Shown: in pieces, positions 1-9,004 of the stretch
Layout: each line of letters starts with the position of its first letter
How positions within the stretch are numbered: the stretch's first letter is position 1
Assembly: GCF_040760005.1 (NCBI RefSeq)
Contig: NZ_CP099760.1
Span: 5,115,501 to 5,179,500 of the forward strand
DNA length: 64,000 bases
Direction: 5' to 3'
Source of the DNA: Pseudomonas sp. stari2
GTDB lineage: Bacteria; Pseudomonadota; Gammaproteobacteria; Pseudomonadales; Pseudomonadaceae
The notes under the pieces: generated by a model
Told to the model about the DNA's origin: nothing
Seen by the model: only the letters and a program-made list of their open reading frames with translations
Databases searched by the model: none
Program-made: the position numbers and the translations under genes

Positions 1-88
1 TGAACGATTGCTGGCGGACGGACGCGTGCCCATGACCAAAATCGACTGGCTGACGCGCCAGCGCACTCAAGCCGAGCGTGCCGCTTGA
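1..88 (+). CDS. C-terminal end of an unidentified upstream protein (partial)
   Basis: Only the last 28 codons are inside the window, ending in TGA at 86-88. The tail is hydrophilic and basic (KIDWLTRQRTQAERAA). Its stop overlaps the TTG start of the next gene in a TTGA arrangement, so the two are probably translationally coupled. Too little is visible to name the protein. Confidence 0.6.
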   Translation, partial: ERLLADGRVPMTKIDWLTRQRTQAERAA

Positions 89-1083
89 GCCGCGGCATTC
101 TGTTGCTGATCGGCCTGCTGGTGGCCGTGGCAGTTCCCGTTCTGCTCGGGGGAGGCGAGACGTGGGAGCGCCTGCAGGCCTTTCCGCTGCGCTGGCTATT
201 GATCATGTTCGCCATGGTTCTGCTGTGCTGGGGCATCAACACCTTGCGTCTGCGGCTGTTGCTCGGCGATCAGCGTGACCGGGTCACGCCCGTCAAAAGC
301 CTCGGGGTGGTGATGGCTGCCGAATTTGCCTGGTGCGCCACGCCCGGCGGCAGCGGTGGGCCGTTGACGATCATGGCGCTGTTGGCCCGCAGCGGCGTGC
401 GCCCGGCCCGGGGCAGCGCCGTGTTTGCGATGGATCAGTTGAGCGATCTGCTGTTTTTTCTCTGCGCCCTGATTGGAATTCTGATCTACGCGTTGTTCCA
501 GCATCTCAGCGACCGTATGGAATGGTTGCTGATCGTCAGTGCGATGTCGTTGACCGGTGGCCTGTTCAGTTGCGTGCTGGTCGCGCGCTATCACCGTCGC
601 TTGATCCGCCTGAGCGGGCGCCTGCTGGCCGGGATGAACGTCGAACCCCGCACTCGACGGCGTTGGGCGCGGCAGTTGCTGCATTTTCTGGCCGCTTTCA
701 CCGATGCACTGAAATTGCCGTGGCAGACACTGATCAAGGTGTTCGTCCTGACCTGCGTGCATTGGTCGCTGCGATACAGCGTGCTGTACCTGGCGTTGCG
801 CGGGCTGGGGGCGGACGTGCAGTGGGCCTGGACGTTTCTGATCCAGATGCTTTCGCTGGGTGCGGGGCAATTCAGCCTGTTGCCGGGCGGTGCCGGTGCG
901 GCGGAATTAACCTCGGCGGCGCTGCTGGCGCCGATGGTCGGCAAATCGACCGCGGCGGCGGCGATCCTGATCTGGCGGGTGGTGACGTATTACTTCTATC
1001 TGCTGGTCGGTGGCCCGGTGTTTCTATTGATGCTGGGCCGGCCGTTGCTGAAAAAACTGCTGAGCGTCAGGCAGGCTTCTTGA
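85..1083 (+). CDS. Lysylphosphatidylglycerol synthase-type transmembrane protein (UPF0104-like)
   Basis: A 332-residue inner-membrane protein with about eight hydrophobic segments and no soluble synthetase domain. It resembles the stand-alone transmembrane (flippase-like) part of MprF/AglD proteins. The TTG start is preferred because the first membrane helix (GILLLIGLLVAVAVPVLL) begins right after it and it overlaps the upstream stop by 4 bp. A PGGSGG/PGGAGA-type glycine pattern, typical of the family, occurs twice (around residues 90 and 264). The substrate cannot be deduced; in related loci such proteins sit with glycosyltransferases or phosphatases. Its 3' end overlaps the convergent small gene by 17 bp. 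Confidence 0.8.
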   Translation: MSRGILLLIGLLVAVAVPVLLGGGETWERLQAFPLRWLLIMFAMVLLCWGINTLRLRLLLGDQRDRVTPVKSLGVVMAAEFAWCATPGGSGGPLTIMALLARSGVRPARGSAVFAMDQLSDLLFFLCALIGILIYALFQHLSDRMEWLLIVSAMSLTGGLFSCVLVARYHRRLIRLSGRLLAGMNVEPRTRRRWARQLLHFLAAFTDALKLPWQTLIKVFVLTCVHWSLRYSVLYLALRGLGADVQWAWTFLIQMLSLGAGQFSLLPGGAGAAELTSAALLAPMVGKSTAAAAILIWRVVTYYFYLLVGGPVFLLMLGRPLLKKLLSVRQAS

Positions 1084-1243
1084 GGTCATCTTCTTCGTCC
1101 TTGAGTTGTTCCCACAGTTCGGCAGCGCCGGGAAACTCCGTGCCATCCTCCGGGCTCAGGTCATCCGGGTCATAGCGGCTCAGGCAGCCCTCGCCGAGGG
1201 TGGCGGGTGCCTTGGAAGTGGCTTTGTCCAGTGGATCGCTCAT
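1067..1243 (-). CDS. Small acidic conserved hypothetical protein
   Basis: A 58-residue acidic protein starting MSDPLDK. The start at 1243 is chosen over an ATG nine codons upstream because a GAGGAAG ribosome-binding site lies just before it. The C-terminal half is rich in Asp and Glu (PEDGTEFP, LKDEEDDLKK) and predicted soluble. It lies downstream of the purU terminator and overlaps the end of the convergent membrane gene. Small proteins of this kind are annotated as hypothetical in pseudomonads; no function can be inferred. Confidence 0.6.
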   Translation of the reverse strand: MSDPLDKATSKAPATLGEGCLSRYDPDDLSPEDGTEFPGAAELWEQLKDEEDDLKKPA

Positions 1244-1272
1244 GAACGCTTCCTCACAGGGCTGCAACAAGT

Positions 1273-1311
1273 CGAAAAAAAGGGCCTGAGGCGATTGAAC
1301 GCCCAGGCCCT
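1273..1311 (-). terminator. Intrinsic terminator of purU
   Basis: AGGGCCTG (1281-1288) pairs with CAGGCCCT (1304-1311), and inside it GGCG/CGCC closes an ATTGAA loop. On the minus strand the stem is followed by a run of eight U (1273-1280), directly downstream of the purU stop. Confidence 0.9.
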
Positions 1312-1335
1312 TTGCTTTTCAACCGAAAGGTTCGA

Positions 1336-2184
1336 TCAGAACACCACGGTCTTGTTGCCGTGCACCAGCACGCGGTCTTCCAGGTGATAACGCAGACCAC
1401 GGGCCAGCACCATCTTCTCGACGTCACGGCCGAAACGCACCATGTCTTCGATGCTGTCGCTGTGGCTGACGCGCACCACGTCCTGCTCGATGATCGGCCC
1501 GGCGTCCAGCTCTTCGGTCACATAGTGGCAGGTTGCGCCGATCAGCTTCACGCCACGCAGAGATGCCTGGTGATACGGTTTGGCGCCGACGAACGACGGC
1601 AGGAAGCTGTGGTGAATGTTGATGACCTTGTGTGCGTATTCGCGGCACATGTCCGGCGGCAGGATCTGCATGTACCGCGCCAGCACTACCACTTCGGCAT
1701 CGTGCTGCTTGACCAGGCGCGACACTTCGTCGAAGGCCGGTTGCTTGTCCTGCGGATTGACCGGGACATGGTAATAAGGAATGCCGTGCCACTCGACCAT
1801 GCTGCGCAGGTCGTCGTGGTTGGAAATCACGCAGGAGATCTCACAATCGAGTTCATCGCTGTGCCAGCGGTGCAACAGGTCAGCCAGGCAGTGGGATTCA
1901 CGGCTGGCCATCAGCACCACGCGTTTTTTCTGCTCGGTGTCGGTGATGCGCCAGTCCATCGAGAACTCTTCGGCGATCGGTGCAAACTTCTCGCGCAACA
2001 CCTCGATACCGAATGGCAGGGAATCGGCACGGATTTCGTGACGCATGAAGAACCAGCCGACCTGGTTATCCGAGTGGTGGCTCGCTTCGGTGATCCAGCC
2101 ATTGTGGGCCGCCAGAAAGTTACTGACTTTGGCAACGATGCCAACGCGGTCCGGGCAAGAAATCACCAACCGAAAAGTGCGCAT
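1336..2184 (-). CDS. purU: Formyltetrahydrofolate deformylase PurU
   Basis: A 282-residue enzyme that hydrolyses 10-formyl-THF to formate and THF, supplying formate for purine synthesis and balancing one-carbon pools. An N-terminal ACT domain (about residues 5-85, MRTFRLVISCPDRVGIVAKVS) precedes a formyltransferase catalytic domain. The active-site region INIHHSFLPSFVGAKPY and the downstream THYVTEELDAGPIIEQD segment (here CHYVTEELD) are intact. An in-frame ORF continues 48 codons upstream, but the start at 2184 matches the family N-terminus and has GGAG upstream. It is divergent from mvaT, as I recall for PAO1, and has its own terminator. Confidence 0.95.
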   Translation of the reverse strand: MRTFRLVISCPDRVGIVAKVSNFLAAHNGWITEASHHSDNQVGWFFMRHEIRADSLPFGIEVLREKFAPIAEEFSMDWRITDTEQKKRVVLMASRESHCLADLLHRWHSDELDCEISCVISNHDDLRSMVEWHGIPYYHVPVNPQDKQPAFDEVSRLVKQHDAEVVVLARYMQILPPDMCREYAHKVINIHHSFLPSFVGAKPYHQASLRGVKLIGATCHYVTEELDAGPIIEQDVVRVSHSDSIEDMVRFGRDVEKMVLARGLRYHLEDRVLVHGNKTVVF

Positions 2185-2447
2185 GAGGGGGAAACTCCAG
2201 AACTTCGCAAAGGCGGCCATTCTAGCGACTGCGCGGGAAAACTGCAGTATTGATGACCCTCGGAGCCTCACGGCAGCCCGTCGCAATTTTTTTTGACGCC
2301 TGCAAACGCCAGAATGATGGCGTAGCAATAGCCCTGCATGTGCAGACCTGTGTGAATATCTGTGAAGACTCCATCACAATATTTAACTGAACATTCAATT
2401 CCGGGCTTTTCAACGTAACTAATTCAAATAAAAACCCCGGTTAAATG

Positions 2448-2476
2448 TTTACTTGATGAAACAGCCTGACTATTAT
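2448..2476 (+). promoter_or_regulatory. Putative sigma-70 promoter of mvaT
   Basis: TTTACT (2448-2453), a 17-bp spacer and TATTAT (2471-2476) lie about 50 bp before the mvaT start, in the AT-rich 340-bp gap between purU and mvaT. Nothing else was recognised in that gap except AT-rich stretches, as expected for DNA bound by an H-NS-like protein. Confidence 0.45.
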
Positions 2477-2524
2477 TGCCGCACTGTCCCCTGCCATCGC
2501 GCACTCCCACATAAGGTAGTAATC

Positions 2525-2902
2525 ATGTCCTTGATCAACGAATATCGTGCCACCGAAGAAGCTATCAAAGAGCTGCAGGCCCGTTTGAAGAACCTGTCGC
2601 AAGACGACAAACTGCAAGCCGAACTGGAATTCGAAGGCAAACTGCGCACACTGATGGGCGAATATTCCAAATCCCTGCGCGACATCATCGCGCTGCTGGA
2701 TCCAGAGTCCAAAACCAAGGCACCACGTGGCGGCGCAGCCAAAACTACCGGCACCAAGCGTGCTCGCAAAGTTAAACAATACAAAAACCCGCACAACGGC
2801 GAAGTCATCGAAACCAAAGGTGGCAACCACAAAACTCTGAAAGAGTGGAAAGCCAAGTGGGGCGGTGACGTGGTTGAAGGCTGGGCTACCCTGCTGGGCT
2901 AA
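2525..2902 (+). CDS. mvaT: H-NS-family transcriptional silencer MvaT
   Basis: A 125-residue xenogeneic silencer that binds AT-rich DNA, represses horizontally acquired genes and affects virulence and biofilm traits in Pseudomonas. The N-terminal two thirds is a heptad-rich oligomerisation helix (SLINEYRATEEAIKELQARL). A basic linker (KRARKVKQ) leads into the C-terminal DNA-binding region YKNPHNGEVIETKGGNHKT, which carries the family's AT-hook-like GGNHK element. The ATG at 2525 follows a TAAGGTAG ribosome-binding site; an ORF opening 24 codons earlier does not fit the family. The neighbours purU and sbcB match the mvaT locus rather than mvaU. Confidence 0.95.
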   Translation: MSLINEYRATEEAIKELQARLKNLSQDDKLQAELEFEGKLRTLMGEYSKSLRDIIALLDPESKTKAPRGGAAKTTGTKRARKVKQYKNPHNGEVIETKGGNHKTLKEWKAKWGGDVVEGWATLLG

Positions 2903-2942
2903 GCCGCAACCCTTGTCGCAGACCCATCCGCGACACAAAAAA

Positions 2943-2967
2943 ACGCCAGCATGCGCTGGCGTTTTTT
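2943..2967. terminator. Terminator between convergent mvaT and sbcB
   Basis: ACGCCAGC (2943-2950), ATGC loop and GCTGGCGT (2955-2962), flanked by A7 on the left and T7 on the right, so it can work on both strands. Confidence 0.9.
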
Positions 2968-3002
2968 TATGCCCGCCGTTCTGGCGACGGACATGTTCGA
3001 TT

Positions 3003-4433
3003 TCAAAGATTCAAACGTTTGCGCAATGCCTGGACATAACTCTGCCATTCAACCAGCACCTCGCGCTGTAATGGCGAGGCACTAAGCAACCATTGCTCCG
3101 CGGCCTCTGTAAAAGATTGCAAGGTATTAGGGGCACCCCATTCAGGCTCGGACAAGCGCTGCCGACAAAAGATTTGCCAGCGTTCTTGCTCTTCGAAATT
3201 CAACGTATCGGGAAAGTTACGTGCTCGATATCGAAACAACAATTCAGGCAAACGTTCGTCATCGAACGGCCATTGCTCTCGCGCTAATTGAGCAGGATCT
3301 GCCGTCCTCACTTGCTCACATAGTCGCCGGTCGCGATCACCGATAAATCCGTCGTACAACTGTTGTTCGGGATCTTCACTCGGGGTGAAATCTTCGCTTG
3401 CATAAATCGCCGCGACTTTATCTTTCCAAACTTGTTGTGCGTCACTTAGTCGCAATGCACGCGCCTGATACAGCGCCATGTCCAGCCCCAAACGCTGCTG
3501 ATCTTCAGCTCTCAGCACCGACAACGGCGCCACCACCGGGCACTTGTTGATGTGAATAAGCTTGAGCGGCACCGGCAACTCGCCTTCGGCCAGATCGTCA
3601 CGACGGGTATACAGACGCTGACGCAATGTCTGCGCATCCAGATCGAGCAGGCCCTGCGGGTCCAGGTGCAGATCGCAGACAATCAACGCGTTCTTGTTAC
3701 GCGGATGCCAGGCCAGTGGCACCACCACACCGACATAACTGCGCGCCGCCGAAAAGCGTCCGGAAATGTGCACCATCGGCTGCAACAGACGAATCTGGTC
3801 CAACACCTTCTGCTTGCTGCGCAGCTGAAACAGCCAGTCATACAGCTTCGGTTGCTTCTCGCGGATCAACCGGGCCAGGGCAATGGTGGCGCGCACGTCC
3901 GACAACGCCTCGTGGGCATTGCCATGATCGATATTGTTGGCGGCGGTCAGGCGTTCGAGCTTGAGTGTCACCCGGCCTTCGTCATCGGTCGGCCAGACCA
4001 GACCATCGGGGCGCAACGCGTAGGCGGCGCGCACCACATCGATCAGGTCCCAGCGACTGTTACCGCCCTGCCATTCACGGGCATAAGGATCGAAAAAGTT
4101 GCGATACAGGCTGTAGCGAGTCATCTCGTCGTCGAAGCGCAAGGTGTTGTACCCCGCACCGCAAGTGCCGGGAGCCGATAACTGGGCGTGAACCCGGGTC
4201 ATGAAATCAGCCTCGCTCAAGCCTTGCTCGGCGAGGCGGCTCGGGGTGATACCGGTGATTGCGCACGCCGCCGGGTGCGGCAGGATGTCTTCGCTGGGCT
4301 GGCAGTAAAGATTGACCGGTTCGTCGATTTCGTTGAGATCGTGGTCGGTGCGAATCCCGGCCACCTGCAACGGACGGTCACTCCGGGGATTGATGCCGGT
4401 GGTTTCGTAGTCGTACCAGAAGATGGAAGTCAC
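3003..4433 (-). CDS. sbcB: Exodeoxyribonuclease I SbcB
   Basis: A 476-residue 3'-5' single-strand DNA exonuclease used in recombination and mismatch repair. The N-terminal DEDDh nuclease domain shows Exo I motif FWYDYETTG (residues 5-13) and the HEALSDVRATIALA Exo III region with catalytic His and Asp. The remainder holds the SH3-like and helical domains of ExoI; the length is that of the E. coli enzyme. It is convergent with mvaT and shares its terminator. Confidence 0.95.
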   Translation of the reverse strand: MTSIFWYDYETTGINPRSDRPLQVAGIRTDHDLNEIDEPVNLYCQPSEDILPHPAACAITGITPSRLAEQGLSEADFMTRVHAQLSAPGTCGAGYNTLRFDDEMTRYSLYRNFFDPYAREWQGGNSRWDLIDVVRAAYALRPDGLVWPTDDEGRVTLKLERLTAANNIDHGNAHEALSDVRATIALARLIREKQPKLYDWLFQLRSKQKVLDQIRLLQPMVHISGRFSAARSYVGVVVPLAWHPRNKNALIVCDLHLDPQGLLDLDAQTLRQRLYTRRDDLAEGELPVPLKLIHINKCPVVAPLSVLRAEDQQRLGLDMALYQARALRLSDAQQVWKDKVAAIYASEDFTPSEDPEQQLYDGFIGDRDRRLCEQVRTADPAQLAREQWPFDDERLPELLFRYRARNFPDTLNFEEQERWQIFCRQRLSEPEWGAPNTLQSFTEAAEQWLLSASPLQREVLVEWQSYVQALRKRLNL

Positions 4434-4613
4434 GGGCGGTTCCTGAACTGAAGATCGGCAAAGTCTAGGCGTTCGACGTCGGTCGCGGCCAGCGCGGCAT
4501 CATTCAGGCACATTTGGTTGAACGATGCGTATGACATAGTTATGTCGTTTTCCCCCGAGAGACTGCTAGCATCGGATTCACTCGCATCCCGAACCGGCAA
4601 CATCAGGTAGCCC

Positions 4614-5339
4614 ATGCTCGAGACCACAGCACCGCCAAGGAAAGCAACGCTGGCCCCGCCACTGGACACGCGGTATCAGGTCGAAACACCTGAAGGCATC
4701 GATCTGCCGTTGCGTCCAGCCGGCCTGATGGTGCGTGCCGTGGCGTTCACCATCGATCTGGGTTTGCGCGGGCTGATCATGGGGTTGCTGTTCATGCTGC
4801 TGGCGTTACTGGGCAAACTCGGTATTGGCCTGGGGTCACTGCTGCTGTTCGCGGTGAGCTGGTGGTACATGGTGTTGTTCGAAGTGCTGCGTCAGGGCCG
4901 CTCGCCGGGCAAGCAATGGATGGGCCTGCGGGTGGTGCACGACGATGGCACGCCGGTCGGGTGGTCGGCATCCTTGCTGCGTAACCTGCTGCGTTTTGTC
5001 GACTTGATGCCGTTCGGCTATTTCCTTGGCGCCATCAGTTGCCTGCAACATCCGAATTTCAAACGCCTCGGCGACATCGCTGCCGGCACACTGGTGATCT
5101 ACAGCGAACGCCCGCTCAAGCGCCCGCAATTGCCCGATGCCGAACCCCGCCGCTCGCCGATCCCGCTGACCCTGACAGAACAACGGGCCCTGCTCGCTTT
5201 CGCCGAACGCCAGGGTGAACTATCGACGGCGCGGGTCAATGAGCTCGCTGCACTGCTCGCCCAGCCGCTGCACATCAGCGCGACGAACGCCGTCGGAGAA
5301 CTCAACGGCATCGCTCGCGGCCTGTTGGGGCCGACATGA
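4614..5339 (+). CDS. RDD-family membrane protein
   Basis: A 241-residue inner-membrane protein and first gene of a six-gene operon. The RDD domain covers about residues 30-165: RAVAFTIDLGLRGLI has the Arg and Asp positions of the family, and RQGRSPGKQWMGLRVV and RLGDIAAGTLV follow. Three or four membrane segments are visible. The soluble tail (residues 180-241) resembles a helical bundle. RDD proteins have been tied to ion exchange and stress, but the role here is unknown. The stop overlaps the next start in ATGA. Confidence 0.85.
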   Translation: MLETTAPPRKATLAPPLDTRYQVETPEGIDLPLRPAGLMVRAVAFTIDLGLRGLIMGLLFMLLALLGKLGIGLGSLLLFAVSWWYMVLFEVLRQGRSPGKQWMGLRVVHDDGTPVGWSASLLRNLLRFVDLMPFGYFLGAISCLQHPNFKRLGDIAAGTLVIYSERPLKRPQLPDAEPRRSPIPLTLTEQRALLAFAERQGELSTARVNELAALLAQPLHISATNAVGELNGIARGLLGPT

Positions 5340-6313
5340 AGCAAAGTCTCTTCGAAAGTCGCCACAAGGCGGAATGGGAGCGTTTCACACTCGTCCTCGA
5401 ACGTCTGGAACGCGGCAAGGACACTTCGCAGGTGGCTGAATTTCCCAAGGCCTATCGCCGACTCTGCCAGCATCTGGCGTTAGCTCAGGAACGCGGCTAC
5501 AGCAGTTTTCTCATCGATTCACTGCAACAGCAGGTGTTGCGCGGTCATCAACAGCTTTACCGCCACCACCGACAGCTCGGTGCCAGCCTGCTGAGCTTCA
5601 TCCTCGCCGGATTCCCCCGGCTGGTACGCGCGCAATGGCCTTTCGTGTTGGTGGCCGGGCTGCTGTTCTTCGGTACCCTGGCCGGCTTCGGGGTGCTGGT
5701 GTATCTGAATCCCGAATTGATCTACAACCTGATCCCCGCCGAGCAGGTGCGCGAGATGCAGGGCATGTACGATCCGGTCGCCGGCCACCTCGGGCGCTCG
5801 GCCGAGCGCGCCGCCAGTGAAAACTGGGTGATGTTCGGCTACTACATCATGCATAACATCGGCATCGCCTTTCAGACCTTCGCCAGCGGTTTGCTGCTGG
5901 GTCTGGGCAGTGCGTTCTTCCTGTTCTACAACGGTCTGACCATCGGTGCGGTGGCCGGGCACCTGAGTGAAATCGGCTTCGGTCAGACCTTCTGGTCTTT
6001 CGTGATCGGCCATGGCGCATTTGAACTCAGCGCGATTGTCCTGGCCGGCGCAGCGGGGTTGAAACTGGGCTGGGCGCTGATTGCACCGGGACGCCTGACG
6101 CGCGGCGAGGCCCTGCGACACGCGGCGCGTCAGAGCATCCTGCTGATCTGCGGGGTGATGCTGTTTCTGTTGATCGCCGCGTTTATCGAGGCTTACTGGT
6201 CGTCACGCACCGGGGTCACGCCGCAGACCAAATACCTGGTCGGTATCGGACTCTGGCTCTGCGTGGCGACGTATCTGCTGTTCGCCGGAAGGACCCGCCA
6301 TGCGCCTGAGTGA
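5336..6313 (+). CDS. SpoIIM-like (stage II sporulation M family) membrane protein
   Basis: A 325-residue membrane protein with a soluble helical N-terminus (about 85 residues) and six or so membrane segments. The core ENWVMFGYYIMHNIGIAFQ followed by GLTIGAVAGHL and FVIGHGAFELSAI carries the SpoIIM/DUF95 signature HG-x-x-E-L. Pseudomonads do not sporulate; the family is recurrent next to MoxR/DUF58 genes. It overlaps the upstream gene by 4 bp and the downstream gene by 14 bp, so translation is probably coupled. Confidence 0.85.
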   Translation: MKQSLFESRHKAEWERFTLVLERLERGKDTSQVAEFPKAYRRLCQHLALAQERGYSSFLIDSLQQQVLRGHQQLYRHHRQLGASLLSFILAGFPRLVRAQWPFVLVAGLLFFGTLAGFGVLVYLNPELIYNLIPAEQVREMQGMYDPVAGHLGRSAERAASENWVMFGYYIMHNIGIAFQTFASGLLLGLGSAFFLFYNGLTIGAVAGHLSEIGFGQTFWSFVIGHGAFELSAIVLAGAAGLKLGWALIAPGRLTRGEALRHAARQSILLICGVMLFLLIAAFIEAYWSSRTGVTPQTKYLVGIGLWLCVATYLLFAGRTRHAPE

Positions 6314-7844
6314 CGCCACCGTGGTGATCCGCCCGCGCACCACCTGGGAAGCCATGGACCTGGGTGTGCGCATGAGCCAGCAGCACCGGCGTCTGTTGAT
6401 GACCAGTTGGGCCATCGTCACCCTGCCGCTGTTCTTGGTGCTCAGTCTGTTGTTCTGGGATTCGCCGTCGCTCGCGGTGTTCATCTTCTGGTGGCTGAAA
6501 CCGGCGTACGAGCGCCTGCCGCTGTACATCCTGTCCAAAGCGCTGTTCGGCGAAACGCCTACGCTGAAACAGGCATTGCGCCAATGGCCGAAACTGCTCA
6601 AACCGCAGTTGCTGGCGAGCCTGACCTGGCGACGCCTGAGCTTCAGTCGCAGCTTCCTGATGCCGGTGGTGCAACTCGAAGGGCTTGGCGGCCTCGCACG
6701 CCAGCAGCGTTTGCGGGTGCTGTTGCAACGCAATGCCGGTGCCGCACAGTGGCTGACGATCATTGGCGTGCATCTGGAAACGGCGCTGTGGATAGGCCTG
6801 ATGGTGCTGTTCTATTTACTCCTGCCGCAACAGATTGAAACCGACTGGGACTGGCAAAGCCTGATCTTCGCCACCGACCACCAGTGGCGCTGGCTCGAGC
6901 ATCTGACCAATGCCTTCTATGCACTGATACTGGTGATCTGGGAACCGATCTACGTCGCCTGCGGTTTCAGCCTCTACCTGAACCGGCGCACCGAGCTCGA
7001 AGCCTGGGACATCGAACTGGTGTTCCGCCGCCTGCGCCAACGCCTGAACAGCAGTGCACTCGGTTTGCTGCTGGTGGTTTGTCTGCTGCTGCCGGGAGTG
7101 CACTCGGCATGGGCCGCCGACCCTGCCACCGCCCCGGATGCCCCCCGACTCCTGAATCAGCCGCTTACCAGCCAGGCATCCCGCGACAGCATCAAGGCCT
7201 TGCTGGAACAACCTCCTTTCAAGAACAAGGAAACCGTCACCCGTTACCGCTTTGGCGAAGACCCCGCCACCGCCGAAAAAAACACGGACGGCAAGGTACC
7301 GCATTGGCTGAAAACCTTTCTGGGCTGGCTCAACGGTCAACACCTCAACGGGCTGGCCAAGGCGATTGAAGTATTGCTGTGGGCCGTAATGATCGGTGCG
7401 CTCGGCTGGCTGATCTGGCGCTATCGCGAGTTTCTGCAAACGTTCGTCAGTCGTCGCCCACGATTGCCCGAGCGGATAAAACGGCCCGTGCCACAGCAAG
7501 CCTTTGGCCTCGACCTGAGCAAGGAGACCCTGCCCGACGACATCGCCGCCAGCGCCGAACAGCTCTGGCAGACCCAGCCCCGTGCGGCGCTCGGTCTGCT
7601 GTATCGGGCGCTGCTCAGTCATCTGCTGCACGACTTCAACCTGACCCTCAAACCTGCCGACACCGAAAACGAAGTGCTGGCGCGGATCGAACACTTGCAG
7701 CGTCCGGATCTGCTCGCTTACAGCCGTCATCTCACCGGCCACTGGCAGAACATGGCCTACGGACACCGCGTGCCGGCGGCGCACCTGCAACAGGAACTGT
7801 GTGATGGCTGGCGGTCACTGTTCGGCCATGGAGTTGCCCGTTGA
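6300..7844 (+). CDS. DUF4129 domain membrane protein
   Basis: A 514-residue protein. The N-terminal half has three or four membrane helices; a signal-like stretch (LGLLLVVCLLLPGVHSAWA, about residues 256-274) comes before a periplasmic linker rich in Pro and Thr. Another membrane helix lies near residue 360 (AIEVLLWAVMIGALGWLIW). The C-terminal DUF4129 domain (about 410-505) shows the pattern PRAALGLLYRALLSHLLHD and LLAYSRHLTGHWQNMAYG. DUF4129 domains occur in transglutaminase-type and MoxR-linked operons. The enzymatic role, if any, is unknown. Confidence 0.8.
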   Translation: MRLSDATVVIRPRTTWEAMDLGVRMSQQHRRLLMTSWAIVTLPLFLVLSLLFWDSPSLAVFIFWWLKPAYERLPLYILSKALFGETPTLKQALRQWPKLLKPQLLASLTWRRLSFSRSFLMPVVQLEGLGGLARQQRLRVLLQRNAGAAQWLTIIGVHLETALWIGLMVLFYLLLPQQIETDWDWQSLIFATDHQWRWLEHLTNAFYALILVIWEPIYVACGFSLYLNRRTELEAWDIELVFRRLRQRLNSSALGLLLVVCLLLPGVHSAWAADPATAPDAPRLLNQPLTSQASRDSIKALLEQPPFKNKETVTRYRFGEDPATAEKNTDGKVPHWLKTFLGWLNGQHLNGLAKAIEVLLWAVMIGALGWLIWRYREFLQTFVSRRPRLPERIKRPVPQQAFGLDLSKETLPDDIAASAEQLWQTQPRAALGLLYRALLSHLLHDFNLTLKPADTENEVLARIEHLQRPDLLAYSRHLTGHWQNMAYGHRVPAAHLQQELCDGWRSLFGHGVAR

Positions 7845-9004
7845 ACCGGCGCGCACTCTGGCTGGTCGCCGCGCTGATCGTCGCCCTGCTCGGTGCGCTG
7901 GGCGTTTATCTGTACCTCAAGGCCACGCCTTACCTGGCCGTGGTCGATCACGGCCCTTCCCCCGCCGCGCAAGCCAATCCTTATCTGGCGGCGGAGATGT
8001 TTCTACGGGGTCGCGGGATAGACGTCAGTCATGCCGAGAGTCTCGCCGTGCTGCCCGAGATCGATCCGCGCCAACACACGCTGCTGCTGTTCAACGACCG
8101 CTCGAACATGACCCCGCGTCAGGTCGATCAAGTCTTGAACTGGGCCCGGGCCGGCGGACGGCTGGTGTTCGTCGCCGAATCGATCTGGGATGAAAAGACC
8201 GGCCAGAGCAACGACCTTCTGCTCGACCGCGTGCAACTGCGCCAATCCCTGAGCAAGGATCTGAAGGACCCGCCGCCGGATGCCGACGAAGATCCCCACC
8301 CCAACCTGACCAAGCTTTATCTGGAAGACGAAGTCGCTCCCGCCTATGCCGGGTTCGACACCGCGTTCCACCTCGACGACCCGAAAAACCTCGCTCAGTC
8401 CTGGGCCAACAGCGCCCGGGCTACACACATGATGCAACTGCCCTACGGCGTCGGCACGATCACTGTGGTCACCGATGCCGACCTGTGGAAAACCCCGGCG
8501 ATTGCGCAACACGACAACGCGTGGCTGCTCTGGTACCTCAGCGCTGACACCGCCGTGACGCTGCTGTACAACACCGAACACGACGGTCTGCTGACCTTGC
8601 TCTGGCGCTACTTCCCGCAAGCCATCGTCGCCCTGCTCGCATTGATCGGTCTGTGGCTGTGGCACGTCGGCGTGCGCCACGGGCCAGTGCAGGCCCCTGC
8701 CCCGGCCGGTCGTCGTCAGTTGATGGAACACCTGCGCGCCAGCGCCGATTTCATCCTGCGCCACAACGGCCAACAGACCTTGCTGCAAGCCTTGCAGCAG
8801 GACGTCCTGCGCCGCGCCCGTCACCGTCACCCCGGTTTCGACCAATTGAATGTCGCCGAACAATGGCTGGCGCTGTCGCGCCTGACCCGCCAACCGACCC
8901 GTGCCATCAGCCAGGCCCTGAGCCCGGCACCGAAGCGGCGCATGTCCAGCGCCGAATTCTGCCGTCAGGTCGCCCACCTGCAAGCCTTGAGGAACTCGCT
9001 ATGA
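7841..9004 (+). CDS. DUF4350 domain membrane protein
   Basis: A 387-residue protein with TTG start overlapping the previous stop (TTGA). An N-terminal membrane anchor (LWLVAALIVALLGALGVYLYL) is followed by a periplasmic DUF4350 domain (about residues 40-230) with a GATase-like core (TLLLFNDRSNMTPRQVDQVL, GGRLVFVAES). A second membrane helix (residues 258-275) and a cytoplasmic helical tail finish it. The orientation suggests it carries a signal or protein interaction across the membrane to the MoxR partner encoded next. Confidence 0.8.
   Translation: MNRRALWLVAALIVALLGALGVYLYLKATPYLAVVDHGPSPAAQANPYLAAEMFLRGRGIDVSHAESLAVLPEIDPRQHTLLLFNDRSNMTPRQVDQVLNWARAGGRLVFVAESIWDEKTGQSNDLLLDRVQLRQSLSKDLKDPPPDADEDPHPNLTKLYLEDEVAPAYAGFDTAFHLDDPKNLAQSWANSARATHMMQLPYGVGTITVVTDADLWKTPAIAQHDNAWLLWYLSADTAVTLLYNTEHDGLLTLLWRYFPQAIVALLALIGLWLWHVGVRHGPVQAPAPAGRRQLMEHLRASADFILRHNGQQTLLQALQQDVLRRARHRHPGFDQLNVAEQWLALSRLTRQPTRAISQALSPAPKRRMSSAEFCRQVAHLQALRNSL

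Noticed and set aside
8653..9000. Upstream extension of the MoxR reading frame
   Set aside because: It lies entirely inside the DUF4350 gene; the ATG at 9001 gives the normal MoxR N-terminus.
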